The notes: a model not told the origin generated them from the letters alone. Positions 19,432 to 28,672 are shown, numbered from the stretch's first letter. The stretch: DNA of 64,000 nt from Microbacterium sp. oral taxon 186 str. F0373 (GCF_000411455.1 NZ_KE150457.1:1204023-1268022); one strand, 5' to 3'. Program-made: numbers and translations.

Positions 19432-20984
19432 TTCTGGTCACCCTTCTGGAACATGGCGAGCATGCGACGGGTCACCGCGAAGCCTCCGAAGATGTTGATG
19501 GATGCCAGGAGCACCGCAATCGCGGCGAGCACCTGCACGACGGGGTTCGGCACGACGATCTGGCTCATCGCGCCGACGACGATGATGCCGCTGATCGCGT
19601 TCGTGACGCTCATCAGGGGCGTGTGCAGGGCGTGGGCGACCTTACCGATGACGTAGAACCCGATCACGACCGAGAGGGTCAGCACGAGGATGTGCTGCGG
19701 CAGGGGCGCGGGCGCGACGGCGCACACGAGGAACAGGGCGGCGACGCCGGCGACGATCAGGCCGGTCTTCGCGCCCGCCGAGAGCCCCTTCTTGGGGGCG
19801 GGAGCGGGAGAGGATGCCGCGGCATCCGCCCCGGGCTTCGCGGGCGCGGCCGAGACCTGCACGGGGGGCGGTGGCCACGTGACGGCGCCGCCCCGCGTGA
19901 CGGTGACGGCGCGCTGCACGACGTCGGTGTCGTCGATGACGAGCTGCCCGTCCTTGCCGGGGGTGAGCAGGGTGAGCAGGTTCAGCAGGTTGGTGCCGTA
20001 GAGCTGCGACGCCTGCTGGGGGAGGCGTCCGGCGAGGTCGGTGTAGCCGAGGATGATGACGCCGTTCGCGGTGACGACGCGCTCGCCGGCGACGGAGCCC
20101 TCGACGTTCCCGCCCTGGCCGGCAGCCATGTCCACGATGACGCTGCCGGGCTTCATGGCGGCGACGTCGGCGGCCGTGAGCAGGCGCGGGGCGGCGCGAC
20201 CCGGGATGAGGGCCGTCGTGATGACGATGTCGACGTCGGCGGCCTGGTCGCTGTAGAGCTTCGCGGCAGCGGCGTCGTAGGCGGCGCTGGTGGCCTTGGC
20301 GTAGCCGTCGGTTGAGACCTCCTTCTGCTCGTCGGGAACGACGACCTCGAGGTAGGTGCCGCCGATCGAGGCGACCTGGTCGGCGACCTCGGGGCGCGGG
20401 TCGGTGGCGCGGACGATCGCGCCGAGGCTCGAGGCTGCGCCGATCGCGGCGAGACCCGCGACGCCGGCCCCGGCGACCAGCACCTTGGCGGGCGGCACCT
20501 TGCCGGCGGCGGTGACCTGCCCGGTGAAGAAGCGGCCGAACTCGTTCGCCGCTTCGACGACCGCGCGGTAGCCGGCGATGTTGGCCATCGAGCTGAGCAC
20601 GTCCATCGACTGCGCGCGCGAGATGCGCGGCACTGCATCCATCGCGAGTGCCGTCACGCCGCGGGCGGCGAGGGCGGCGAGCAGGTCGGGGCTGAGCGCG
20701 GGACTCAGGATGCCGACGACCGTCGCCCCCGGCTGCAGGAGCGCGATCTCGGCATCCGTGGGGGCCGCGACCGACAGGACGACATCGGCGCCCCAGGCCT
20801 CGACGCGGGTGGCGATGGTCGCACCGGCGGCGGTGTAGGCGGCATCCGGGAAGGAGGATGCGGCGCCGGCGCCGGACTCGACGCTCACGTCGTAGCCGAG
20901 CGCGCGGATCTTGCCGACGGTGGTGGGGGAGGCGGCGACGCGGGTCTCGCCGTCCCGCTCGCGGACGATGCCGATGCGGGCCAT
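19428..20984 (-). CDS. pntA: NAD(P) transhydrogenase subunit alpha (fused alpha1-alpha2)
   Basis: 518 residues. Domain I (1-370) binds NAD(H), with RVAASP at residues 16-21 and the Rossmann turn [15 protein letters not shown]. An Ala/Pro-rich linker with PAPAPKKG joins it to about four membrane helices at the C-terminus, so the alpha1/alpha2 split seen in some actinobacteria is absent. Start [12 protein letters not shown] at 20984 has AAGGAG upstream. First gene of a two-gene operon with pntB. Confidence 0.95.
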   Translation of the reverse strand: MARIGIVRERDGETRVAASPTTVGKIRALGYDVSVESGAGAASSFPDAAYTAAGATIATRVEAWGADVVLSVAAPTDAEIALLQPGATVVGILSPALSPDLLAALAARGVTALAMDAVPRISRAQSMDVLSSMANIAGYRAVVEAANEFGRFFTGQVTAAGKVPPAKVLVAGAGVAGLAAIGAASSLGAIVRATDPRPEVADQVASIGGTYLEVVVPDEQKEVSTDGYAKATSAAYDAAAAKLYSDQAADVDIVITTALIPGRAAPRLLTAADVAAMKPGSVIVDMAAGQGGNVEGSVAGERVVTANGVIILGYTDLAGRLPQQASQLYGTNLLNLLTLLTPGKDGQLVIDDTDVVQRAVTVTRGGAVTWPPPPVQVSAAPAKPGADAAASSPAPAPKKGLSAGAKTGLIVAGVAALFLVCAVAPAPLPQHILVLTLSVVIGFYVIGKVAHALHTPLMSVTNAISGIIVVGAMSQIVVPNPVVQVLAAIAVLLASINIFGGFAVTRRMLAMFQKGDQK

Positions 20985-21120
20985 GGTGCTCCTTCGATCG
21001 GGTCCGGCGGGCCTCCGGGCGCGCCGGGGCACCGCGCCGGGTGACGTTCCCGACTCTAGAGCGCGGAACGGATGCCGCGGGCGGAGACGCTGCGGAAATA
21101 ATCCCGGTTCTTCGCTTCCG

Positions 21121-21126
21121 TAGACT
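21121..21126 (+). promoter_or_regulatory. -10 box of pyrE
   Basis: TAGACT, 7 nt before ATG 21134; leaderless arrangement. Confidence 0.6.
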
Positions 21127-21133
21127 CGTGTGC

Positions 21134-21709
21134 ATGACCGCCGCCTCCACGCCCGAGCTCGAGTCCGAGCGCCGCGCCCTCATCGACCTCATCGCCGCCG
21201 AGGCCGTCTTCCACGGTGACTTCACGCTGTCCAGCGGCAAGAAGGCGACCTATTACGTCGACATGCGCAAGCTCACGCTCGACCACCGCGCGGCCCCCGC
21301 GATCGGCCGGCTCGTGCTCGACGCGGTGCGCGACCTGAACGTGGATGCCGTCGGCGGACTCACCCTGGGGGCGGACCCGATCGCGAACGCCGTCATGCAC
21401 GCGTCGGTCGCCGCCGGCACCCCCGTCGATGCGTTCGTCGTGCGCAAGGAGCCGAAGGACCACGGCCGCGGTCGCCAGATCGAGGGCGCCGAGGTGGCCG
21501 GTAAGCGCGTCGTCATCGTGGAGGACACCTCCACCACGGGCGGCTCGCCCCTGAAGGCCGCCGAGGTCGCTGCCGCGGCGGGCGCCGAGATCGTCGCGGT
21601 CGTGACGGTCGTCGACCGCAAGACCGGAGCCCAGGCGGCGGTGGAGGCCGCCGGCTACGAGTGGCGCTCGATCATCGACCTCGACGACCTGGGCCTGCAG
21701 GCGCAGTAG
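21134..21709 (+). CDS. pyrE: orotate phosphoribosyltransferase
   Basis: 191 residues; converts orotate and PRPP to OMP in pyrimidine synthesis. [18 protein letters not shown] near residue 33 is the N-terminal PyrE signature. The PRPP loop [17 protein letters not shown] is complete at about 130. [16 protein letters not shown] is the flexible catalytic loop. Start at 21134 is supported by the TAGACT box; an open frame further upstream has no such support. No other pyr genes are adjacent. Confidence 0.93.
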   Translation: MTAASTPELESERRALIDLIAAEAVFHGDFTLSSGKKATYYVDMRKLTLDHRAAPAIGRLVLDAVRDLNVDAVGGLTLGADPIANAVMHASVAAGTPVDAFVVRKEPKDHGRGRQIEGAEVAGKRVVIVEDTSTTGGSPLKAAEVAAAAGAEIVAVVTVVDRKTGAQAAVEAAGYEWRSIIDLDDLGLQAQ

Positions 21710-21735
21710 GGCCCGCTGCTGCCCCCGGCCGTGAA

Positions 21736-21810
21736 CCGGATGCGGAGATGAGCAGCAGATTCGGATGCCGCCGGCCGACAGATCCGAATCCGTTCTCGGC
21801 ATCCGATTCT
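21736..21810. terminator. GATTCGGAT/GGATGCC hairpin, copy A, between convergent genes
   Basis: GATTCGGAT (21758-21766) pairs with ATCCGAATC (21782-21790). CGGATGCC (21763-21770) can alternatively pair with GGCATCCG (21798-21805). It lies between the pyrE stop and the end of a minus-strand microprotein gene. Shares words with copies at 28.6 and 54.4 kb. Confidence 0.6.
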
Positions 21811-21843
21811 GGGAGCGCCGGCGGCGACCGGACGACGGCGCGC

Positions 21844-22026
21844 TCAGCGGAAGACGGGCAGCTGCGACGCCAGCGCGAGCACGAGGCCCGCGAGGGTCAG
21901 CAACAGGATGCCGCGGCCGTTCGGCAGGGGGGTCCCCTGCGGCGCATCGCGGCGGCCCCGCACGAAGAGCACCAGCGCGACGATCAGCAGCACCATCGCG
22001 GTCACGACGAAGACGATGGCGATCAC
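21844..22026 (-). CDS. small two-pass membrane protein (60 aa)
   Basis: 60 residues: hydrophobic helix (about 2-22), a basic/Gly/Pro hinge RGRRDAPQGTPLPNGRG, and a second helix (LLLTLAGLVLALASQL). Both termini should lie on the same side. GTG 22026 overlaps the stop of the upstream 42-residue gene (GTGA), so both are made from one message. No known family; the tight coupling and clean helices support a real gene. Confidence 0.65.
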   Translation of the reverse strand: MIAIVFVVTAMVLLIVALVLFVRGRRDAPQGTPLPNGRGILLLTLAGLVLALASQLPVFR

Positions 22027-22151
22027 TGGTCGCTCCCGTCGCCGCCGTCGCGCCGGCGACCGCGGAGGAACTGCACGACGAACACCACGAGCGTCCCGGC
22101 CAGCACGATGCCGGTCGAGGCGAACAGCAGGGTCTGCTCGGTCGCGTTCAC
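22023..22151 (-). CDS. small single-pass membrane protein (42 aa)
   Basis: GTG 22151 with GGAGGAGACAAC upstream, a near-perfect ribosome-binding site. 42 codons: a short polar start (MNATEQ), one helix (LLFASTGIVLAGTLVVFVVQFL) and an Arg-rich then Asp/Gly-rich tail (RGRRRDGGDGSDQ). It is coupled to the following 60-residue microprotein by a GTGA overlap. Function unknown; possibly the partner of that protein in the membrane. Confidence 0.65.
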   Translation of the reverse strand: MNATEQTLLFASTGIVLAGTLVVFVVQFLRGRRRDGGDGSDQ

Positions 22152-22185
22152 GTTGTCTCCTCCGCCCGCGCGGAGGCGGGCAGTC

Positions 22186-23403
22186 TCAGCCTAGCCCGGC
22201 GCGCGGCACGAGCCCGTCGGCACCGAAGACAGCGGCGGAGAAGCGTGCCGCGATCTCGGCGTAGAGCTCCGTGTCGGGGTGCAGGCTGTCGGGCAGCGTG
22301 TAGCGCTCCTCGTCGTCGGCGCCGTACAGGCTCAGCCCGTCGAGGTACGCGATCCGCTCACCGGATGCCGCGCGCACCCGCACCACCTCGGCCAGCTGTC
22401 GCCGCGACTCGGTCATGGTCAGCGCACCGCGGGCGACGTCGGCGGCGTCTCCGGCGGCGTAGCAGCGGACGTGACCGTCGTCGAAGAACTCCACGTCCGA
22501 GGGCCCCGGTGTGTCCTCGCTTCCGGGCCAGAGGATCGACGACACCAGCACGATCGGGGTGTCGGGATGCCCGGCGCGCACGCGGTCGAGGAAGCCGTGC
22601 ATTGCGGGTGTGAACGTGCGCTGATCGAGCGACCGCGCCCCCACGATGTTGATGCCCACCTTGAGCGTGATGACGTCGGCGGGCGTGACGGCGATCGTGT
22701 CGGCGACGAACGGGTCGAGCATGCACTGTCCGCCGAAGCCGAGGTTGACGAGCGACAGGTCGCTCGTGCGCGCCGCGATGACGGGCCAGACCCCGGTCGG
22801 CGAGGGTGTCTCGACGCAGTGACTGATCGAGCTGCCGTGGTGGATCCACACGGGTGCGTGCGACGGTTCTGCCGCGATCATGGGGGCGTCGGCGCGAAGA
22901 TCGAGCAGGTCGACGATCATCCCTTGCGGCAGCCACACGGTGACGGCACGCGCACCCGGCCCGCCCGCGCCGCCCAGCGCGACCTCCAGTGTGGCCGGCT
23001 CGGTCAGCGGCTCATCGGTCGCGGCGTCCCCGGTCCATGAGAGCCGACGGACGTCGGTGACGGGCGCGCGCACGACGTGCACCGGCTCGCCGTCGACCTC
23101 GACGACCACGTCGTTGACCGGTCCGGCGAGCTCGGCGAAGAACAGCTGCGTGCACCGCAGCGTCAGGCTCAGCGTGGTCGCGGCCGTCGTGAAGCGCACG
23201 CGCACACCGCTCGCGTTGGCCGTGATCGCGCGCAGGATCTCCCCGTTCGGCGGGAAGTGCGCCCACGTGCTCCGCGGCAGGCGCAGGGGGCGGATGCCGC
23301 GACTGTCGTCGAGGTCGAGGTGGCCCTCCAGCAGCACCTCGGCGTCTCCGAGGCGCACGACCTCGCCGATGCCGGTGCGGGACGGGATGAGGGGGGTGGT
23401 CAC
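22186..23403 (-). CDS. two-domain SGNH/GDSL-type esterase (405 aa)
   Basis: Residues 1-185 form a beta-rich N-terminal domain, probably carbohydrate-binding-like. The SGNH hydrolase follows: block I reads HHGSSISH around 193 (GSSIS replacing GDS), block III has VGIN, and the terminal block is DSLHPD with the catalytic Asp and His. It likely deacylates sugars or glycosides. No signal peptide, so cytoplasmic. It starts with ATGA-type overlap with the alpha/beta hydrolase and is last in the LacI-regulated operon. Confidence 0.8.
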   Translation of the reverse strand: MTTPLIPSRTGIGEVVRLGDAEVLLEGHLDLDDSRGIRPLRLPRSTWAHFPPNGEILRAITANASGVRVRFTTAATTLSLTLRCTQLFFAELAGPVNDVVVEVDGEPVHVVRAPVTDVRRLSWTGDAATDEPLTEPATLEVALGGAGGPGARAVTVWLPQGMIVDLLDLRADAPMIAAEPSHAPVWIHHGSSISHCVETPSPTGVWPVIAARTSDLSLVNLGFGGQCMLDPFVADTIAVTPADVITLKVGINIVGARSLDQRTFTPAMHGFLDRVRAGHPDTPIVLVSSILWPGSEDTPGPSDVEFFDDGHVRCYAAGDAADVARGALTMTESRRQLAEVVRVRAASGERIAYLDGLSLYGADDEERYTLPDSLHPDTELYAEIAARFSAAVFGADGLVPRAGLG

Positions 23404-24209
23404 GATGCGGTCCTCTCGGAGTGGGCCGTGATGAACGAGACGGTGCGGGTGATCAGTTCGTCACGCTGGGGCAGTTCGGCCCACCCGTGATCGGCCCCCT
23501 CGACGACGACGACCTCGGCGCGCTCGCCGAACACGTGCGCGTCGGCGTAGCGCTCGGCGTAGCGCACCGGGACGAAGTCGGCCGTGCCGTGCAGCAGCAG
23601 GGCCGGACCGTCGTAGGCCGCGGCTCGCGCATACGGATCGAACGTGAGAGCGTCGGCGCGCATCGCCGGGCCCAGTCGCATCCCGAGGAAGTCGAAGAAC
23701 CCGTCCGGCCCGTCGAGCGCGGCGAGCGAGCGCCCCTGGATCTGTCCCGAGCGGATGTCGTCGACGAACACGGCAGCCGTCGACCACATCGTCAGCGAGC
23801 GGATGCCGCCGGCTCCCGCCTCCGCCGCGACGACCGCGGCGATCACGGAGCCGAGGCTCATGCCGACGAGATGGAGGTTGTCGGCATCCACCTCGTCGGC
23901 CTGCCGGATCGCCGACAGCACGGCGGCCGTGTCGGCGACGTCACCCGACGCCGTCGTGTCGAAGAACTCCCCGTCGCTCTCGCCGTGCCCGGCCCGGTCG
24001 AAGGCGAACACCCCGAAACCGGCCCCGACCAGCGCACGAGCGAGCGTCACGAAGACCCCCGTCGTCTCCACTCGAGATCCGCCGAAGCCGTGCAGCAGCA
24101 CGACGGTCGGATGCGGCGCCGGGCCGGCGCCCGCCGCGGCATCCGGCAGGTAGTGCGTGCCGCGCAGCGTGAGCGCACGGACGGTGGTCTCGAAGGGAAC
24201 GAGTCGCAT
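23400..24209 (-). CDS. alpha/beta hydrolase (269 aa)
   Basis: Serine hydrolase with the oxyanion motif LLHGFGGSR near residue 40, nucleophile elbow VGMSLGS near 118, acid in LLHGTADFVP and terminal His in EGADHGW. The cap is small and length is typical. AAAGAACTCCC precedes ATG 24209. It sits between a sugar-type MFS permease and an SGNH esterase, so a role in removing acyl groups from an imported compound is likely. That substrate is inferred from context only. Confidence 0.85.
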   Translation of the reverse strand: MRLVPFETTVRALTLRGTHYLPDAAAGAGPAPHPTVVLLHGFGGSRVETTGVFVTLARALVGAGFGVFAFDRAGHGESDGEFFDTTASGDVADTAAVLSAIRQADEVDADNLHLVGMSLGSVIAAVVAAEAGAGGIRSLTMWSTAAVFVDDIRSGQIQGRSLAALDGPDGFFDFLGMRLGPAMRADALTFDPYARAAAYDGPALLLHGTADFVPVRYAERYADAHVFGERAEVVVVEGADHGWAELPQRDELITRTVSFITAHSERTAS

Positions 24210-24236
24210 GGGAGTTCTTTCGTCAGGGCAGCCGGA

Positions 24237-25550
24237 TCAGCGGGCGAGTGTCGCGGCGGGCGCGTCCGTGTCGGATGCCGGCAGCATGTCCGCCTCGACG
24301 TCGAACGCGTTCGTCACGCCACGGCGGAAGCCGATCCAGCCGATGAGGAAGCCGGCGGCGGCGACCACCGAGACGGCCACGTAGACGGCGCTGGGGTTCA
24401 GGAGCAGCAGGGCCGGGGTGACGACGTTGAACGCGGCGGTGGCGAACCGCGCGACGGCGTAGACGGTGCCCTGCGCCGTGGAGCGCAGCATGGTGGGGAA
24501 GGACTCCTGCGTCCACACCTTCATGATCGTCTCGAAACAGAACGCGCCGGCGAAGGTCGTCACGACCACCGAGACGATGAGGGCGGGCAGCGTGAAGCCG
24601 AACACCACCGGCACCAGGTTCGCGACGACCACCGCGATCGCGCCGGCGACGTAGTAGCTCATGCGGAACGTCGTGTCGGCGACGGCCATGAACCAGACGG
24701 CGCCGAGGATCGCGGCGGGCATCGCCAGCAGGGTCCAGGTCTGGTACTCGTTCACCGGGATGCCGGCGACGTTCACCGCCACGAAGGTGCCGAAGCTTCC
24801 GGCCACGCTGATCGCGATCGAGGCGAGCGTGTAGTAGACGAGCAGGGTCACGAAGGGGCGGCGGTACTGCGGGCGACCGAAGTCGCGGAGGCGGCCGCGC
24901 TCGGCACGGACGGTCTGCACGCCGCTGCGGCGCTCGTCGCGGGCCGCGAGCCAGTCGGCCGACTCGGGGATCGTCAGCCGCAGCGCGAGGACGACGAGGC
25001 CGACGCCGCCGAAGGCCGCGAACATGATGCGCCCACCGGCCTCGCCGAGGGATCCGAAGAAGATGCCGATGAGCACCGCGAGGAGGATGCCGAAGCCGCC
25101 GAGCAGGTTGGAGAAGACGAGGATCTTGCCCCGGTTGCGGTCGGTGGCCGCCTCGGAGATCGAGGCGAGGGCGGCGGGCAGGTCGGCGCCGACGCCGAGG
25201 CCGATGAGTGCGATGCCAGGCAGGAGCAGCCCGAAGGAGACGCCGAAGAACGGCGTCAGCGATCCGAGCACGATGAGGGTCATCGTGACGAGGAAGACGC
25301 GGCGACGGCCGAAGCGGTCGGCCAGGCGCCCGCCCACGAGCGAGCCGATCGCGACGCCCGCGGTCAGCACGCCCGTGAGCAGGCCGACCTGATCGGGCGT
25401 GAGTCCGGGAGTCCCGGGGGCGAACGACTGGAAGAGGACGAGGGCGACGGCGATGCCGGTGGTCGCGGCGGCGTCGACGAACGTCGCCATTCCGCAGACG
25501 AAGCCCACCCACCAGGGGTTGGGGGCGGTGCGAGCGAGGGGTGCGCTCAT
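24237..25550 (-). CDS. MFS transporter, metabolite:H+ or sugar-type (437 aa)
   Basis: Twelve-helix major facilitator. The loop 2-3 motif is GGRLADRFGRRRVFL, and the loop 8-9 region is degenerate. Two ATGs lie near the start; 25550 is chosen because AAAGGAG sits 7 nt before it, versus 1 nt for 25556. An optimal promoter (TTGCCC-N17-TAGCTT) lies upstream with a LacI-type operator inside it. First gene of the MFS/hydrolase/esterase operon. The ligand is presumably the inducer of the adjacent LacI protein. Confidence 0.85.
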   Translation of the reverse strand: MSAPLARTAPNPWWVGFVCGMATFVDAAATTGIAVALVLFQSFAPGTPGLTPDQVGLLTGVLTAGVAIGSLVGGRLADRFGRRRVFLVTMTLIVLGSLTPFFGVSFGLLLPGIALIGLGVGADLPAALASISEAATDRNRGKILVFSNLLGGFGILLAVLIGIFFGSLGEAGGRIMFAAFGGVGLVVLALRLTIPESADWLAARDERRSGVQTVRAERGRLRDFGRPQYRRPFVTLLVYYTLASIAISVAGSFGTFVAVNVAGIPVNEYQTWTLLAMPAAILGAVWFMAVADTTFRMSYYVAGAIAVVVANLVPVVFGFTLPALIVSVVVTTFAGAFCFETIMKVWTQESFPTMLRSTAQGTVYAVARFATAAFNVVTPALLLLNPSAVYVAVSVVAAAGFLIGWIGFRRGVTNAFDVEADMLPASDTDAPAATLAR

Positions 25551-25633
25551 GGTCATACTCCTTTGTACGTGCGGGTGACGAAGGTGGACGACAGTGCGGT
25601 GTTCCCGAAGGCTCCGCCGCCGTCGCGTCTCAA

Positions 25634-25649
25634 GCTATACCGATATAGC
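25634..25649. promoter_or_regulatory. LacI-type operator in the promoter of the MFS/esterase operon
   Basis: GCTATACCGATATAGC: 6-bp inverted arms around a central CpG, the LacI/GalR operator layout. It overlaps the -10 box TAGCTT (25632-25637, minus strand); the -35 box TTGCCC is at 25655-25660. Binding would block RNA polymerase. Confidence 0.75.
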
Positions 25650-25711
25650 CACCGGGGCAAGCAGGAGTTTCGCCCCATCGGCCGGATAAATCCGACTCCG
25701 GATGCCGCCCG

Positions 25712-26773
25712 TCAGAACCGCGGCGCGGCGATCGAGGCGCCGGCGCTGACCGGCATCTCGACGAGCTCGTGGCGCACGCCCTCGTCGGGGGAGAGCAGCA
25801 GATCGGCGGCGCGACGGCCGATCTCCGCCTGCGGAAGGCGCAGGGAGACCAACTGCGGATCGGTCGCCTCGGCGAGCACGCCGCCGTCGAAGGAGACGAG
25901 CGACACGTCGTCGGGCACCCGCAGCCCCGCTCGGCGGAGGGCCTGGAACACGCCGACCCCGACGGCATCGTTGACGCAGATGACGGCGCGCGGGCGCACG
26001 CCGGACGCGAGCAGGCGCTCCGCGGCATCCCGCCCGTCGTGCACCGTCCAGTCGTCGTCCACGGCGACCTCGCCGGCGAGCTGCGTGCCCGCGGCGGCGA
26101 GCTGTGCGCGGATGCCCTCCAGGCGACGAGGGAGCGCGACTGGACCCCACTCGTGCCAGGCGCTGCCCCCGGTGCGGCCGGGCGCGAGCGTTCCGACGAA
26201 CCAGATGTCGCGATCGTGACCGGCCTCCCGCAGCAGCCGTGCCGCGGTCGCGCCCGCGGCACGCTCGTCGGGGACGATCGAACTGATCGCCGCGTCGTCG
26301 GCCTCGCAGTTCATGAGCACCAGCGCGGTGTGCCGAGCGGACGCCGGGGGCGTCACGCGCCGCGTGAACATCGACGCGTACAGGATGCCGTCGATGTCGC
26401 GCGCGACGAGGTCGTCGAGGAAGCGGCGCTCCATCTCGGCATCCCCCTGCGTGTCGACGGTGAACAGCAGCAGCCCCGCCTCGCGCAGGCGCTCCAGCGC
26501 GCCGCGCACCATCGAGTTGGCGAAGGAGGTCGAGCTGACGAAGTCCGAGACCAGCGCGACCGTGCCGGAGCGGCCCGTGCGCAGGGTCTTCGCGGTGACG
26601 TTCGCGCGATAGCCGAGCTCGTCGGCCGCCCGGCGGACGCGGGCCATCGTCTCGACGGACAGGCGCTGGTCGAGGCGACCGTTCAACGCGAACGAGGCCG
26701 CCGAGCGCGACACGCCCGCCCTCTCTGCGACCTCGGTGAGGGTGACCCGCCGGCCGGAGCTGCGCTCCGTCAC
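25712..26773 (-). CDS. LacI-family transcriptional repressor (353 aa)
   Basis: Full-length LacI/GalR regulator. The head HTH is VTLTEVAERAGVSRSAASFALNG (residues 10-32) with hinge helix VTAKTLRTGRSG. The core has VALVSDF, DIDGILYAS, and the C-terminal SLVSFDGG. The usual Y of the recognition helix (SxxTVSR) is replaced by SRSAASFALN, a branch-specific change. GTG 26773 overlaps the HAD gene stop. It probably represses the MFS operon immediately downstream through the operator at 25634-25649. Confidence 0.9.
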   Translation of the reverse strand: MTERSSGRRVTLTEVAERAGVSRSAASFALNGRLDQRLSVETMARVRRAADELGYRANVTAKTLRTGRSGTVALVSDFVSSTSFANSMVRGALERLREAGLLLFTVDTQGDAEMERRFLDDLVARDIDGILYASMFTRRVTPPASARHTALVLMNCEADDAAISSIVPDERAAGATAARLLREAGHDRDIWFVGTLAPGRTGGSAWHEWGPVALPRRLEGIRAQLAAAGTQLAGEVAVDDDWTVHDGRDAAERLLASGVRPRAVICVNDAVGVGVFQALRRAGLRVPDDVSLVSFDGGVLAEATDPQLVSLRLPQAEIGRRAADLLLSPDEGVRHELVEMPVSAGASIAAPRF

Positions 26774-27579
26774 AGCCCCTCGGGCATCTCGGACTCCGCC
26801 GGCTCGTCGGCGAGCAGGTCGGCGACCGAGTCGAGGATCTCGTCGGGGCGGAACGGGTAGCGCTCGATCTCGGCGTCGTCGGAGATGCCGGTGCGGACGA
26901 GAATCGTGTGCAGTCCGGCTTCGATGCCGGCGACGACGTCGGTATCCATGCGGTCACCGATCATGCCGGTGTTCTCCGAGTGGGCCCCGATGCGGTTCAT
27001 CGCGGAGCGGAACATCATCGGGTTCGGCTTGCCGACCACGTACGGGGCCTTGCCCGTCGCATGCGTGATGAGCGCGGCGAACGAGCCGGTCGCCGGCACG
27101 ATACCGGTGGGGGTCGGCCCGGTCGCATCGGGGTTCGTGATGATGAAGCGCGCCCCGTTGTTGATGAAGCGGATCGCCTGGGTGATGCGGTCGAACGAGT
27201 AGTTGCGCGTCTCGCCGATCACGACGTAGTCGGGTTGCGTCTCGGTCTGGACGTATCCCGCCTCGTGCAGGGCGGTCGTCAGGCCGGCTTCGCCGATGAC
27301 GAAGGCGGTGCCGCCCGGATGCTGCGAGCGCAGGAACTCGGCCGTCGCCAGCGCCGAGGTCCAGATGCGGTCCTCCGGCACCTCCAGGCCCGAGATGCGC
27401 AGGCGCGCGCTCAGATCACGCGGTGTGTAGAACGGGTTGTTCGTCAGCACGAGGAACGGTGTGCCCGCATCGCGCCACTGCGCGAGAAGCTCGGCAGCCC
27501 CCGGGATCGGCTTGTTCTCGTGGACGAGGACGCCGTCCATGTCGGTGAGCCAGCATTCGATATCGGCGCGTGTCCGCAT
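26770..27579 (-). CDS. HAD-IIA (NagD-like) phosphatase
   Basis: 269 residues. Motif I LTDMDGVLVHE at 11-21 has both Asp residues, motif II is LVLTNNPFY, the motif III Lys lies in VVGKPNPMMF, and motif IV is IGDRMDTDVVAG. The C2-type cap sits between motifs II and III, as in NagD. It hydrolyses small phosphomonoesters such as sugar phosphates or nucleotides. It is co-transcribed with the LacI gene, suggesting removal of a phosphorylated product of the regulated pathway. The TAGGCT box is 6 nt before ATG 27579. Confidence 0.9.
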   Translation of the reverse strand: MRTRADIECWLTDMDGVLVHENKPIPGAAELLAQWRDAGTPFLVLTNNPFYTPRDLSARLRISGLEVPEDRIWTSALATAEFLRSQHPGGTAFVIGEAGLTTALHEAGYVQTETQPDYVVIGETRNYSFDRITQAIRFINNGARFIITNPDATGPTPTGIVPATGSFAALITHATGKAPYVVGKPNPMMFRSAMNRIGAHSENTGMIGDRMDTDVVAGIEAGLHTILVRTGISDDAEIERYPFRPDEILDSVADLLADEPAESEMPEGL

Positions 27580-27585
27580 GGGGCC

Positions 27586-27591
27586 AGCCTA
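27586..27591 (-). promoter_or_regulatory. -10 box of the HAD-LacI operon
   Basis: TAGGCT on the minus strand, 6 nt before ATG 27579, back-to-back with the SDR promoter. Confidence 0.6.
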
Positions 27592-27608
27592 GCGGGGCGA
27601 TCCGGCCG

Positions 27609-27614
27609 TAGTCT
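27609..27614 (+). promoter_or_regulatory. -10 box of the SDR gene
   Basis: TAGTCT, 6 nt before GTG 27621. Only 17 nt separate it from the divergent -10 box. Confidence 0.6.
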
Positions 27615-27620
27615 CGACGC

Positions 27621-28583
27621 GTGGCACGCGACGACTGGGACCCGATGATGCTCCCCGACCTGTCCGGCAGACGGTACCTCGTCACCGGATCGACGGCCGG
27701 GCTCGGCTTCTTCGCGTCGTTGCAGCTGGCCGGTGCCGGTGCCCACGTCATCATGACCGGGCGCAACCCCAACAAGCTGGCCACCGCGCGCATCGCGGTG
27801 AGGCGCCAGGTGCCGGATGCCGAGATCACGACCCTTCTGCTCGACACGAGCAACCTGGGCTCGGTGCGTGCCGCCGCCGCGACGGTGCGCGGTCGTGCGG
27901 GGCTGCACGGGCTGCTGCTGAACGCCGGCGTCGTGCACCCGCCGCGCCATCGCGAGACGACCGCCGACGGGCACGAGGTGGTTTTCGCGACCAACGCTCT
28001 CGGGCACTACGCGCTCGCCGGTGAGCTGCTGCTGCCGCTCGCCGCCGGTCGCGGCCGCATGGTGTGGGTCGGGTCGATGTCGACCGCGATGGGCAACTAC
28101 GACCCCGTCGACCCCGAGCTGGAGACGAACTACTCGCCGTGGCGGGCCTATGTGCAGTCGAAGGTCGCGACGACGGCCCTCGGCTTTGAGGCCGACCGGC
28201 GCCTCCGCGCCGCGAACGTGCCGATCGCGAGTCTGCTCGCGCACCCCGGGTACGCGATCAGCGGCCGCACGCGCGGCATCCTGGGGATCAACGAGCCGTC
28301 CCGGATGACGCGTTTCGTCGACAATCTGCAGGCCCCGATCACGCAGTCCAAGGAGCGCGGGGCGTGGCCGCTCGTGCGCGCGCTCGTCGATCCGGAGGCG
28401 GTCGGTGGGCAGTTCTGGGGACCGTCCCGTCTGGTGGCCGGCGCGCCCACGCTCGGGCAGGCCAGCAAGCTGGCCCGGCGCGAGGACATCGCGACCCGAC
28501 TCTGGGACTACTGCGAGCACGCCACCGGCATCACCTGGCCCTACCTCAAGGCCAGCCGTCCGCGGCGCCTCTGGCGGCGCTGA
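27621..28583 (+). CDS. short-chain dehydrogenase/reductase (320 aa)
   Basis: NAD(P)-dependent Rossmann enzyme. The cofactor motif is TGSTAGLGFFAS near residue 20, with R following in TGRNPNKL indicating NADP preference. LNAGVVHPP is the NAG motif, SMST holds the catalytic Ser. The YxxxK equivalent is WRAYVQSKVATTALGFE with Y and K spaced correctly. Members of this length resemble protochlorophyllide-reductase/retinol-dehydrogenase-like SDRs. Substrate not readable. Confidence 0.88.
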   Translation: MARDDWDPMMLPDLSGRRYLVTGSTAGLGFFASLQLAGAGAHVIMTGRNPNKLATARIAVRRQVPDAEITTLLLDTSNLGSVRAAAATVRGRAGLHGLLLNAGVVHPPRHRETTADGHEVVFATNALGHYALAGELLLPLAAGRGRMVWVGSMSTAMGNYDPVDPELETNYSPWRAYVQSKVATTALGFEADRRLRAANVPIASLLAHPGYAISGRTRGILGINEPSRMTRFVDNLQAPITQSKERGAWPLVRALVDPEAVGGQFWGPSRLVAGAPTLGQASKLARREDIATRLWDYCEHATGITWPYLKASRPRRLWRR

Positions 28584-28595
28584 CGCGGAGCATGT

Positions 28596-28672
28596 GAACA
28601 GATGCGGATGCCGCGAACGGATGCGGATGCCGCGACCGCCGCGGCCCGCATCCGTTGTACTGATCCGAATCT
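28596..28672. terminator. GGATGCC hairpin and 19-bp tandem repeat, copy B, between convergent genes
   Basis: Two tandem 19-bp units (28596-28614, 28615-28633) reading GAAC(A/G)GATGCGGATGCCGC. AACGGATGCGG pairs with CCGCATCCGTT (28646-28656). GATCCGAATC at 28662-28671 is the word shared with copies A and C. It lies between the SDR stop and the DtxR-family gene stop. Confidence 0.6.

Noticed and set aside
23421..26219. Long plus-strand open frame (over 900 codons) antisense to the hydrolase and MFS genes
   Set aside because: Composition is Arg/Glu/Gly/His-rich without domains, as expected for a reverse shadow of high-GC coding DNA. The minus-strand genes carry complete family motifs.
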